DNA of 11,823 bases from NCBI GenBank assembly GCA_050184295.1, contig JBFXAM010000136.1, positions 1 to 11,823 of the forward strand, in the 5' to 3' direction. Shown in pieces: positions 1-7,117 of this stretch. A program made the translations under genes and the position numbers. How positions within the stretch are numbered: position 1 is the stretch's first letter; each line of letters starts with the position of its first letter. Under the pieces are notes generated by a model, which was not told where the DNA came from, ran no database searches, and saw nothing but the letters and a program-made list of their open reading frames with translations. The DNA comes from JBFXAM01 sp050184295. GTDB lineage: Bacteria > Planctomycetota > Phycisphaerae > UBA1845 > Fen-1342.

Positions 1-38
1 CCGTGATCCGCAAGGCGCTGCGCAGCGCGGCCAGGTGA
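1..38 (+). CDS. possible 3' end of an upstream gene (partial)
   Basis: From position 3 a frame reads VIRKALRSAAR and ends at a TGA at 36-38. The codons are GC-ending, like those of the real genes in this window. A strong GC hairpin lies downstream at 152-172, and the next gene converges on this point, as expected for the tail of a plus-strand gene whose body lies off the left edge. Only eleven residues are visible, so no function can be assigned and the reading could be chance. Confidence 0.3.
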   Translation, partial: VIRKALRSAAR

Positions 39-151
39 GCGTCCGCCGCACACGTTCGCGCGCGCCGGGGAATGCGGCACGCTGCGCCGCCCGGGCCGGC
101 CGGGCGCGCAACGCGGGCGCCGCAACTCGCCGGCGCCCGCGTTAGACAGGG

Positions 152-172
152 CCCCGCCCACCGCGGGCGGGG
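152..172. terminator. perfect 8-bp GC hairpin between convergent gene ends
   Basis: CCCCGCCC (152-159) pairs perfectly with GGGCGGGG (165-172) around a 5-nt loop. It sits between the presumed end of a plus-strand gene at 38 and the end of the minus-strand gene at 252, where a bidirectional terminator would be expected. Neither side has a T-run, so it is not a classical intrinsic terminator. A second, weaker hairpin (CGCCCGG at 88-94 with CCGGGCG at 100-106) lies closer to the upstream stop. In such GC-rich DNA short stems also arise by chance. Confidence 0.35.
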
Positions 173-251
173 TGCGTCCGGCCGCATCCGTGCGGCGGGG
201 TCGCTGAAATCCGGTCGCGCTTTCGACGTCGCCGAGCAGTCCGGTCCGGCG

Positions 252-1061
252 CTATCCGCCGAAGGGCGTGAACACGATGCGCGTGACGATTGCATTCGCG
301 TGCCCGTTCGCGTTGGTCGCGGCGCCGTCCACCGACACGAGCACGATCGGGCGATTGGGCAGCGGACCGGCGTACGTCTGCGAGACCTTGCGAAAGACGG
401 GGCTCTTGACGTCCTCGGCGATCGCCACATCGCTCGACGTGACCGACGACACATCGATCGCGAGCTGCACCGTCAACGCGCGGGGATCGTCCGCGTCGGA
501 GAACATCGTGTTGAGATCGAATCGCGTGCCCACGTCCTGACGCGCGATCGCGCGTGTTACAGCGCCCGCCGGCGACGTCGATGTGCCGGAGACGTATGGG
601 GTGTCCGCCGTGGTGCCGATGCGAACCGGAATGCCGAGCTTGATGATCTGATCCTCGCGGTAGAGGATCGCCGCCTGGCCGAGGCTGCGCAGCGCCTTGT
701 CGAGCGCCGCGTTGCTCGTCGCGCTCTCCGCGAGCTTGTCGGCCTCGAGTTGCAGAATCGCGTCCTGGGGCAACGACACCGAGAACACCGTCGCTTCGAA
801 CCGCACTGCCGGTCCTTCGGGCCGACCGCTGCGGCCGCGGCGCGACTCTTCGCGAGGTGCCCGGCGGGCGTCATCGTCGGGCTGTGCCACGTCCGCGATC
901 GCTTCGCGCGGGGCGGCCGGTGCGGCGCTGGGCGCGGGGCGCGGCGTACGCTCACCGCGAGGTTGCGGCCGCTCCTGCGCTGCGGCGAGCGGGACGGCGA
1001 TGAAGAGGGCGAGTGCGCTGAGGGCCGCGCCGGTTCGGCGGATCGGCGGACACGAACGCAT
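252..1061 (-). CDS. exported protein, secretin C-terminal-like fold (tentative)
   Basis: Encodes 269 residues. The ATG at 1061 is chosen because a GGAG Shine-Dalgarno core lies 7 nt upstream and the protein then begins with a clear signal peptide (MRSCPPIRR, then a hydrophobic stretch to about residue 25, probable cleavage after AAA near 28). The same frame stays open further upstream, but that extension lacks signal character. Residues about 30-84 are a Pro/Ala/Arg- and acid-rich low-complexity linker. Residues about 86-269 form a folded region of alternating short strands opening with VRFEATVFSV and containing an Ala/Leu-rich helix (about 105-125). Near the end, RPIVLVSVDGAA resembles the 'v.v.dGqt' strand pattern of the secretin (GspD/PilQ) C-terminal domain. 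Many planctomycete genomes carry such short stand-alone proteins. No N-domains are present, so it would not be a full secretin. The family call is by pattern only. It is divergent from the large surface protein at 1665. Confidence 0.8.
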   Translation of the reverse strand: MRSCPPIRRTGAALSALALFIAVPLAAAQERPQPRGERTPRPAPSAAPAAPREAIADVAQPDDDARRAPREESRRGRSGRPEGPAVRFEATVFSVSLPQDAILQLEADKLAESATSNAALDKALRSLGQAAILYREDQIIKLGIPVRIGTTADTPYVSGTSTSPAGAVTRAIARQDVGTRFDLNTMFSDADDPRALTVQLAIDVSSVTSSDVAIAEDVKSPVFRKVSQTYAGPLPNRPIVLVSVDGAATNANGHANAIVTRIVFTPFGG

Positions 1062-1090
1062 GACAATGCTCCAAGCCGGGGTTGACGGGT

Positions 1091-1131
1091 CATTCGACGA
1101 TTCACGCGAATCCCCGAGCGTCCCGCGAATG
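1091..1131. promoter_or_regulatory. nested dyad upstream of the minus-strand exported-protein gene
   Basis: An inner inverted repeat GATTC-ACGC-GAATC (1099-1112) lies inside an outer pair CATTCG (1091-1096) and CGAATG (1126-1131). The motif ATTCG/CGAAT thus recurs, and the inner dyad ends about 40 nt before the start codon at 1061. This is the layout of an operator or of a structured 5' leader. No known regulator motif is recognised, and I could not place a convincing -35/-10 pair for this gene. Confidence 0.25.
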
Positions 1132-1402
1132 AGATACCCCCGGAGTGTCCGTTGGGTTGCGGACGCCGACGAAAAGCTGTACGTCGCGGGCTGCACAAAC
1201 CGCCCACACCGGTCTGCTGCCGAGCGGTCCCAAGACCTCCACACGCGGCGCCCGCACAACGGTGCGATCGCGCGAGATCCGGCCGCACGAACGCCGCAGC
1301 GCCCCGAGGACCCGGCGCAACGCTGACGTTCGCGGGCGTTTCCAGAGAGCATCCACCCTTGTGGGTGGTGCGAAACGGTCGGTGCCGAGAAAACGTCACT
1401 TG

Positions 1403-1431
1403 TTGACTTTGAAGCGGTTTTCCGTTACCGT
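1403..1431 (+). promoter_or_regulatory. candidate promoter for the large surface-protein gene
   Basis: TTGACT (1403-1408, five of six matches to the sigma-70 -35 consensus) is followed after 17 nt by TACCGT (1426-1431, only three of six matches to the -10 consensus). The segment is locally AT-richer than its surroundings. If used, it would give a leader of roughly 225 nt before the ATG at 1665. The weak -10 keeps confidence low. Confidence 0.3.
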
Positions 1432-1652
1432 TTTCGGTCGCGGGGCGGCTCCGGCGGCACGTCGTGCGAGCGTGCAACCTCAACCGGGGGTCCGGTACGA
1501 TTTGCGTTCCTGACGAGTACCGGCCCGGCGGAAGTGTGCCGTATCGCCGTGCGACGCGCGCAGGGGGCTCCGGGTGAACCGGCGCGCCGCTGCGGCGGTG
1601 GGTGGCGTCGGGCGCCGGTGATGGGTTGGCCGACCGCCCGACACGTTCGACC

Positions 1653-1658
1653 GGAGGG
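1653..1658 (+). promoter_or_regulatory. ribosome binding site deciding the start at 1665
   Basis: GGAGGG lies 6 nt before the ATG at 1665. An in-frame ATG at 1602 has no such sequence and would put a hydrophilic 21-residue extension before the signal peptide. Another in-frame ATG at 1674 would leave 15 nt of spacing. The spacing therefore selects 1665. Confidence 0.75.
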
Positions 1659-1664
1659 ATTGTG

Positions 1665-4600
1665 ATGACACGGATGATCACGTTGGCCGTCGGCGCGGTT
1701 CTCTTCGGCGCGTCGCTCCACGGTGCGGCGCAGCCCCCGCCTTGCACGCAGCCGGTCACCCCCGCGTCCGTGATGCTGGATCTCGATCCCGGGCAGAGCG
1801 CCGTCATCGAGAATAAGTGCATCTGCCTGTCCCCGGTGCCCCCGCGCATCGACGTCGTCATCGCGGTCGACCTTTCCGGAAGCATGGGCGGCGAGGTCGC
1901 CAATCTCAAGGCCGAGATCGTCGACATCATGAACATCCTGCGGGCCGGCACCGGCAGCGACATCAAGTTCGGTCTCGTCACCTACGACGACTACCGCGAG
2001 TTTTACAACGTGGCTCCGCCCGACTACGAGTCGTGCGGCTATCACAATTACTACGGCTATCCGAACAGCATTCCCTATCAGGTCAACGCCGCGATCGGCG
2101 CCACCGATCAGCAGGTGATCAACGCCGTGAACGCGATGGTCCTGCGCCTGGGCGCAGACCACGCCGAGTCTTACGCGCGTGTGTTGTGGGAGGCCGGGCA
2201 GCCGAACTCGACGATGAACTTCCGCCCGGGCGCGCTCCGCATCCTGGTGAATTTCGGCGACGGCATTCCGCACGATTGCAACGTGTTCGAAGGCACCGGG
2301 TGCACCGCGTCGGTCGTGACGACCGGCGTCGACCCGGGACGCGACAACCGCGTCAACACCGCCGACGACATCGATCTCCAGGATGACGCGATCCCGGCGA
2401 TGATCGCCATGGGCGTCAAGCTCATCAGCATCTACAGCGGCACCAGCACGCTCGACGAGTGCGCGTGGAACTCGTGGGCCCAGCAGACCGGCGGCGCAGG
2501 ATTCCGCATCAACGCCGACGGCACGATCCCCGGCGGCGTCGATCTGCCCACGCTCCTGTTCAATCTCATCGCGGGCGCCACCACAACCGTCAATGACGTG
2601 CGGCTCGTGCCCGACCCGAACTGTCCGCTCGAAATCGCCTTCGAGCCCCCGTTTGCCGGGCCGATCGACGTCAGCGACGGGGCCACGGTTTGTTTTCGCG
2701 AGACGATCCGTGTACCGGCGGACATTGTGATCCCGCCCAGCGGCACCGTCTGCTGCACCGTGCGAGCGCTCGCGGACGGCTTCGAGGTCGGCACGCAGGA
2801 AGTGTGCGTCACCTTCGGACGCCCGCCGGTGTGCGATGCGGGCGGGCCCTACACCGCGACCTGCGGCGGCGCCACGACGATGATCCCACTCGACGGCAGC
2901 GCCTCGTTCGATCCGGACCAGGACCTGCTCACCTACCTCTGGACGACGAACTGTCCGGGCGCGACGTTCAGCAATCCCAACATCGCGCGGCCCGTGCTCA
3001 CGCTGCCGACCGCGCCGGGCTGTAACGTGAATTGCACCGTGACGCTGACGATCAGCGACGGCGTGCTCCCCCCGGTGAACTGCACGGCGAGCGTGAACGT
3101 GACGGACACGGTTGCGCCGGTGTTTACGACGTGCACCGCAACGGGCGGCGAAACGGCCGCCAACTGCACCTACGATCTGCCATTCGCCGCGACCGTAATC
3201 GACAACTGCGGCATCCTCGCCGACGCCATCACCGTCACGCCGAGCGTGTTTGCGGGCCCGGCAACACTGGCGGCGCCGAGCATCACCCGCACGCAGATCA
3301 GTCCGACGGAAGCCCGCGTGAGCGGCACCGTGCGGGTATCCGGCGTCACAAACTGCTCGGCCCAGATCCGCGTCACGTTCAACGCGACCGACCGCTGCGG
3401 ACGGGTCGCGACCGCGTGCGTCGCCGCCGCGACCGTCGCCGACGCCACGCTGCCCGTGTTCACGGCCTGCACCGCCACCGCGGGCGCCGTCAACGGGACG
3501 TGCGGCGGCTCGGTGAGCTACAGCGCAACCGTGACGGACAATTGCAGCATCTCTTCCGCGGCGCTGAGCGTGAGCGCGGATGTGCTGGACGGGATGGCGG
3601 TGGTGGGGGCGCCGACGATCACGCGGACGCAGTTGAACGCGACCACGGCGCGCGTCACCGGGACCGTCCCGGTCTCGGGGCTGGTCGATTGCAGCGCGAC
3701 CGTGCGGATCACGGTCAACGCCGTCGATCGCTGCAACAACGCGGCGATTCCGTGTGTGGCAACGGCGGTCGTCTCGGACACCACGGCGCCGCAGATCAGC
3801 GCGTGCGCGGCGCAGCCCGCCAACACGGACGCGACCTGTGCCGCGACGATGAGCTTCACCGTGACGGTGAACGACAACTGCGGCGTGGACCCCCAGGGCC
3901 TGACGGTCACGCCGACGCTGACGGCCGGCAACGCGACTTTTGGCTTGCCCAGCTACACCGCGGAGCCGCTTTCTCCGACGCAAACGCGCTTTATCGGCAC
4001 GCTGCCGATCACGGAACTGATCGGCTGTGCCGCGACGGTGCGGCTGACGTTCGTGGCGCAGGATCGCTGCGGCCGCGCCAGCGCCGCGTGCAACGCGACC
4101 GCTCAAGTGCGCAACACCGCGCCGTTGATCATCACGTGTCCACCCGACATCGTCGTCGATCGCGGCGACGTGCTGTGCGACGCCGACTGGTCCGAGTGGC
4201 TCGACGGCGTGACGGTGATGAGCGAGTGCAACCGCAATGTCACGGTCACGCACAGCGCGACCGGTTGCGGGTTCCCGCCGGGTTCCACCACCACCGTGGT
4301 CTGGACGGCTCGTGACGATTGCGGCAACACCGCGTCGTGCAGCGCCAACATCACCGTGCTCCCCGGCGAGTGGGCCAGCACGTCGAACAAGGGCAGCCTG
4401 TTGGTCTATCCCGCCGTCGAGCTGCGCTGGAACGAGCAAGGCGACCTCATCCAGGACGCCTACATCAACCTCGTCAACGACTACACCGCCGACGTCGAGG
4501 TGCAGCTCTACTTCGTGAACGGCGACGCGCCGGAGGGCGGCGAGCCGGGATGGAACTGGGCCGACAACCGCCTCGTGCTCACCGCAAACCAATCGCTGTA

Positions 4601-5435
4601 CTGGTCGGCCGCGACCGGCCAGCCCATCGGCCTCACCAGCTTCACCGTGCTCGACCCCGGCGATCCGCCCGGCCGGCCCGATCCCGACAACCCGGGGCAG
4701 CGGATGCTGCGCGGCTTCATTCTCGCGTGGGCGGTCAACTCGCAGCACCAGGAAATCCGCTGGAATCACCTGAGCGGCAGCGTGATGCACGTCGACTACG
4801 CCGGTGTGGAGGCGTGGGACTACCCCGTCTGGGCGTTTCGCGCGCTGTGCGTCGATCACGGCGAGCAGCCGGTCGACTGCACCCGGTACGATGCGAATGG
4901 CGTGTGCTGCGACGCGATGGTGGTGCCGGGGCGACTCGGCCTCGACGGGTTCGAATACAACCACGCGCCGGACCAGTTGCTGCTCGACTTCTTCGCGTCC
5001 GGCGGGCTGCTCCAAACGCAGGGCGGTCTCGGCGCAACCGTCGACACCGACCTGACGCTCATGCCGGCGTCGGTCGACCTGCGCCAGGACAGCACCGGTC
5101 CCGTCGTCACGCGGGCCGAGTTCGCGATCTGGAACGAGAACGAGGTCGCGTTCAGCGGACAGGCGCGCTGCGTCAACTGCTGGGACCAGATGTTGCTGAG
5201 CCGCTACGGCGACCCCCGCCATTTCACGGTCGAACGCCTGCAAACCAACAAGGGCAAGGCGCGGATCAACGGCGTGGCCGGGCCGAATTGCATCCGCAGC
5301 GCGCCGGCGGCCCTCCTCAGCGTCGCGGAGCGCATCCTCTTCCTCGCGCCGAGCGGAAAGACCGTCTACACTGCGGGCACGCCGATCGGCGAAGGTCGCG
5401 AGAACGCGGTGATTCGATACGACGTCGCTCCCTAG
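1665..5435 (+). CDS. large exported vWA / PKD / Cys-repeat / HYR surface protein
   Basis: Encodes 1256 residues with a signal peptide (about 1-22, cleavage near GAA/Q). A von Willebrand factor A domain (about 62-304) has the MIDAS signature DLSGS (69-73), a likely metal-site Thr at 106 (LVTYDD) and an Asp at 199 (NFGDG), so it should bind a divalent metal and possibly a protein ligand. A beta-rich segment with a CC pair follows (about 305-386). Next is a PKD-like domain (about 387-481, DAGGPYTA and LDGSASFDPD). Three 112-residue repeats (482-817) carry six cysteines each. A HYR domain (about 818-900) opens TAPLIITCPPDI. The last 355 residues (about 901-1256) form a Trp- and Tyr-rich region beginning SNKGSLLVYP. 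I recognise similar tails in planctomycete secreted proteins but know no function. No LPXTG, PEP-CTERM or C-terminal membrane anchor is seen, so it is secreted or held by other means. The many cysteines imply disulfides outside the cytoplasm. Adhesion or matrix binding is plausible but inferred. Confidence 0.93.
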   Translation: MTRMITLAVGAVLFGASLHGAAQPPPCTQPVTPASVMLDLDPGQSAVIENKCICLSPVPPRIDVVIAVDLSGSMGGEVANLKAEIVDIMNILRAGTGSDIKFGLVTYDDYREFYNVAPPDYESCGYHNYYGYPNSIPYQVNAAIGATDQQVINAVNAMVLRLGADHAESYARVLWEAGQPNSTMNFRPGALRILVNFGDGIPHDCNVFEGTGCTASVVTTGVDPGRDNRVNTADDIDLQDDAIPAMIAMGVKLISIYSGTSTLDECAWNSWAQQTGGAGFRINADGTIPGGVDLPTLLFNLIAGATTTVNDVRLVPDPNCPLEIAFEPPFAGPIDVSDGATVCFRETIRVPADIVIPPSGTVCCTVRALADGFEVGTQEVCVTFGRPPVCDAGGPYTATCGGATTMIPLDGSASFDPDQDLLTYLWTTNCPGATFSNPNIARPVLTLPTAPGCNVNCTVTLTISDGVLPPVNCTASVNVTDTVAPVFTTCTATGGETAANCTYDLPFAATVIDNCGILADAITVTPSVFAGPATLAAPSITRTQISPTEARVSGTVRVSGVTNCSAQIRVTFNATDRCGRVATACVAAATVADATLPVFTACTATAGAVNGTCGGSVSYSATVTDNCSISSAALSVSADVLDGMAVVGAPTITRTQLNATTARVTGTVPVSGLVDCSATVRITVNAVDRCNNAAIPCVATAVVSDTTAPQISACAAQPANTDATCAATMSFTVTVNDNCGVDPQGLTVTPTLTAGNATFGLPSYTAEPLSPTQTRFIGTLPITELIGCAATVRLTFVAQDRCGRASAACNATAQVRNTAPLIITCPPDIVVDRGDVLCDADWSEWLDGVTVMSECNRNVTVTHSATGCGFPPGSTTTVVWTARDDCGNTASCSANITVLPGEWASTSNKGSLLVYPAVELRWNEQGDLIQDAYINLVNDYTADVEVQLYFVNGDAPEGGEPGWNWADNRLVLTANQSLYWSAATGQPIGLTSFTVLDPGDPPGRPDPDNPGQRMLRGFILAWAVNSQHQEIRWNHLSGSVMHVDYAGVEAWDYPVWAFRALCVDHGEQPVDCTRYDANGVCCDAMVVPGRLGLDGFEYNHAPDQLLLDFFASGGLLQTQGGLGATVDTDLTLMPASVDLRQDSTGPVVTRAEFAIWNENEVAFSGQARCVNCWDQMLLSRYGDPRHFTVERLQTNKGKARINGVAGPNCIRSAPAALLSVAERILFLAPSGKTVYTAGTPIGEGRENAVIRYDVAP
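3108..4115 (+). repeat. three tandem 336-bp (112-residue) coding repeats
   Basis: Units run 3108-3443, 3444-3779 and 3780-4115, inside the large surface protein. They align without a single gap. In every unit cysteines fall at unit positions 9, 20, 34, 83, 97 and 104. Other fixed features are a DNC around position 34, a TRTQ-like stretch near the middle (altered in unit 3) and DRC around 97. By eye, units 1 and 2 share about half their residues and unit 3 is more distant. The pattern suggests three disulfides per unit in an immunoglobulin-like beta fold, related to the HYR domain that follows. The units have diverged too far to be a recent duplication. Confidence 0.85.
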
Positions 5436-5532
5436 CGCGGCGCTCGGCGGTGTTTGACGGCGCCCGCGGTGCGCAGGGCTGTCGCCGCCGCCAGCGCGCG
5501 TCCCGTCGAACGAGCACGCGGCGCTGACCGGC

Positions 5533-6492
5533 TCACGCGCCTGGGTTTCGGTCCGCGGCGGGTTGCACGCGTGAGCGTACGCGTTCCACGACCGTTTCGA
5601 GCGTGTCTTCTTCCACGAGGTCAAACCAATCCACACCGGCAATGCGTCGCAGCCACGTGCGCTGCTGCTTGGCGAGGCGGCGCGAGTTCACCTTGATCCG
5701 CTCGATCGCGTCGTCGAGCGACCACTTGCCTTCAAAGTGGGCGAAAAGCTCCGCGTAGCCGACCGCTTGGCGCGCCGGCATGCTGACGCCACGCGGATCG
5801 GCGGCGAGACGCCGGGCTTCTTCGACCAATCCCGCCTCGAGCATGCGACGGACGCGGTCGTTGATGCGGCGGTTGGCGGCGTCGCGCGCCCGCCGGAGGC
5901 CAACGAGCCGCCACTGCCAATCGGGTCGCCGCAGCGTGCCGGCGCCCCATTGCGCTTGCAGCCGACTGATCGGCACGCCGGTAAGGCGGTGCACCTCCAG
6001 CGCGCGTTCGATTCGTCGCAGGTCGTTCGGATGAATGCGGGCCGCCGCGGGCGCATCGATCGCGGCCAGCTCGGCATGCAGCGCCGGCGCGCCTTCGCGC
6101 GCGGCGCGCGCCCGCAGTTCGGCGCGAACCGCGTGATCGGCGCCGGGTCCGGCGAAGAGCCCCTCGTAAAATGCCTTGAAATACAGCACCGTTCCGCCGA
6201 CTGCCACGACCGTGTGCCCGCGCGCGTGGGCCTCCGCGACGGCCGCGTCCGCCAGCTCCACGAATCGCGCCGCGCTGAACGCCTCCCACGGATCCGCAAC
6301 GTCGATCAGGTGATGCGGAACGCCGGCCCGTTCCGCGGCCGACGGCTTGGCCGTGCCGATGTCCATGCCGCGATAGACCTTCATCGAATCGACGCTCAGA
6401 ATCTCGGCGTCGAGCGCGGACGCGAGCCGGCGCGCGACGGCACTCTTGCCCGAAGCCGTGCAGCCCAACAACGCGATCACCACGCGCTTCAC
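5533..6492 (-). CDS. miaA: tRNA dimethylallyltransferase MiaA
   Basis: Transfers a dimethylallyl group from DMAPP to N6 of adenosine 37 in tRNAs that read codons starting with U. The product is the i6A37 precursor, usually thiomethylated further by MiaB. The 319 residues are the normal family length. Motifs in order are a P-loop GCTASGKS (10-17), DSMKVYRGMDIGTAKP (35-50), VGGTVLYFKAF (98-108), HPNDLRRIERALEV (154-167), RQAVGYAEL (241-249) and RLAKQQRTWLR (272-282). The start is GTG at 6492; an in-frame TAA at 6502-6504 rules out anything longer, and no strong Shine-Dalgarno is seen. Two small departures are Cys where the P-loop usually has Pro (GPTASGKS) and Lys where many homologues have Gln in DSxQVY. 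The usual hfq neighbour is absent. It is convergent with the surface-protein gene, 97 bp away, with no clear terminator between them, and divergent from fumC. Confidence 0.96.
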   Translation of the reverse strand: MKRVVIALLGCTASGKSAVARRLASALDAEILSVDSMKVYRGMDIGTAKPSAAERAGVPHHLIDVADPWEAFSAARFVELADAAVAEAHARGHTVVAVGGTVLYFKAFYEGLFAGPGADHAVRAELRARAAREGAPALHAELAAIDAPAAARIHPNDLRRIERALEVHRLTGVPISRLQAQWGAGTLRRPDWQWRLVGLRRARDAANRRINDRVRRMLEAGLVEEARRLAADPRGVSMPARQAVGYAELFAHFEGKWSLDDAIERIKVNSRRLAKQQRTWLRRIAGVDWFDLVEEDTLETVVERVRSRVQPAADRNPGA

Positions 6493-6606
6493 GCGGGCAT
6501 CTTACGGCGCGCCGGGACACCTGGCGCGGCAGCGCGGCGGCGCCGTCCGCCGCTCGGGATGCATCGCATGTCGGGTGGCGTCGGCTGCGCGCCGGAACCC
6601 GGCGCT

Positions 6607-6742
6607 GGGCGCGTCGGAAGCCGGCGTTCGGCAGGTCGGAAGCCGTCGCGCCAAGCGGCGGGCCTCGGCGCACGGGCCGGTTGCGGCGCCTGGCCCCGTG
6701 CTTGGCGCACCTGGTTCCCATCCGCAACCGTGCGCGGGATGC
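6607..6742 (+). repeat. dispersed intergenic repeat, copy A
   Basis: The best-matched core, 6683-6742, aligns with 8817-8875 at about 51 of 60 positions by hand with one gap. It starts GCGGCGCCTG and ends CGCGGGATGC in both copies. Upstream, the shorter shared blocks GGGCGCG (6607-6613 against 8733-8739) and CCGGCGTTC (6621-6629 against 8749-8757) appear in the same order and at similar distances. The repeat may therefore be about 140 bp long with small indels. Both copies are in the same orientation and lie outside genes on either side of fumC. Confidence 0.6.
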
Positions 6743-6765
6743 CGCCGTTGGTCGAACCACCCCGC

Positions 6766-6914
6766 GGTAGTGGGTCAGTTTGATCCGGGTGGTACGGGCG
6801 TCTCGCCCGTTCATGCGGCAGACGCGGGCGACTCTCCTGTTCATGCGGCAGACACGGGCGAGACGCCCGTGCCACCCTTTCGAATTCACTTTTTCACGAA
6901 ACTGATCCACTGCC
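6766..6914. repeat. 149-bp nested inverted-repeat element (MITE or REP-doublet-like)
   Basis: Outer arms 6766-6781 and 6899-6914 are inverted copies matching at 14 of 16 positions. Inner arms 6787-6810 and 6854-6877 are inverted copies matching at 23 of 24, and each is itself partly palindromic (ACGGGCGTCTCGCCCGT-type). Between and within the inner arms are two tandem 30-nt units (6811-6840 and 6841-6870), both starting TCATGCGGCAGAC. There is no coding capacity of its own. Similar GGGCGTCTCGCCC palindromes are, from general knowledge, scattered between genes in planctomycete genomes. A non-autonomous element moved by a REP-associated or IS transposase is the likeliest origin. No target-site duplication is evident. 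Confidence 0.75.
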
Positions 6915-6990
6915 AGTTGCCGGGCGTTGCCGGGGCGCCGGACCCACTACTCACCGGGCCCGTTGGCTGGCCCGCCGCCCCGAATTTCGC

Positions 6991-6996
6991 TACAGT
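6991..6996 (+). promoter_or_regulatory. possible -10 element for fumC
   Basis: TACAGT (four of six matches to TATAAT) lies in a small AT-richer patch (AATTTCGCTACAGTG) about 120 nt before fumC. No -35 box is found at 16-18 nt; the nearest, TTGGCT at 6963-6968, is 22 nt away. Weak candidate only. Confidence 0.2.
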
Positions 6997-7117
6997 GCGG
7001 AAATCGCGCACCGCTTGATCCGCCGACCGGGCCCGCGCGACCGCCCGACGGGGCGGACGATTCCGTCATCCACGCGGCGCGTGCGACAGGTCGCGCCCGC
7101 CGGGAAAGGAACTCCCC

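Larger units (their letters stand above)
1062..1664. other. 603-bp divergent intergenic region
   Basis: Separates two divergently transcribed exported-protein genes and should hold both promoters. Near the minus-strand gene is a nested dyad (1091-1131). A 6-bp hairpin (CCACCC at 1353-1358 with GGGTGG at 1363-1368) lies in the middle, followed by a candidate plus-strand promoter (1403-1431). An 8-bp inverted pair (ACCGGCGC at 1578-1585 with GCGCCGGT at 1612-1619) could fold in the leader of the large gene, ending about 34 nt before its ribosome binding site. Open frames across the region have no recognisable content and I do not believe they are genes. Confidence 0.6.
6493..7117. other. 625-bp repeat-bearing intergenic region between miaA and fumC
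   Basis: No credible gene is seen. It contains one copy of a dispersed repeat (about 6607-6742), a 149-bp inverted-repeat element (6766-6914), and a 6-bp hairpin (CGGGCC at 6955-6960 with GGCCCG at 6969-6974). The fumC leader makes up the rest. The fumC Shine-Dalgarno is AAAGGA, ending at 7110, 7 nt before the ATG. Long open frames here on both strands are low-complexity Arg/Ala/Pro translations of GC-rich DNA. A short duplicated GTCGGAAGCCG also occurs around 6612-6650. Confidence 0.65.

Noticed and set aside
72..1085. 337-codon plus-strand open frame overlapping the left exported-protein gene
   Set aside because: Arg-rich shadow of the minus-strand gene, which has a Shine-Dalgarno and a signal peptide.
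5436..5532. Terminator between the surface-protein gene and miaA
   Set aside because: Only short imperfect GC stems with long loops were found and no T-run; not enough to call.
1425..5642. 1405-codon open frame on the minus strand, antisense to the whole surface-protein gene
   Set aside because: Its translation is Arg/Ala/Val/Asp/His-rich low complexity with no domains. GC-ending codons on the plus strand suppress stops in this antisense frame. The plus-strand frame has a Shine-Dalgarno, a signal peptide and recognisable domains.
6811..6870. Two 30-nt tandem units considered as a CRISPR start
   Set aside because: The units are directly adjacent with no spacers, and they belong to the nested inverted-repeat element.
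6446..7018. Possible degraded gene in the miaA-fumC spacer
   Set aside because: The plus- and minus-strand frames show no motif, no start signal and low-complexity composition; the region is better explained by repeats.
6953..7035. Ten-base direct repeat ACCGGGCCCG in the fumC leader
   Set aside because: It is a short GC-only word expected by chance in such GC-rich DNA.
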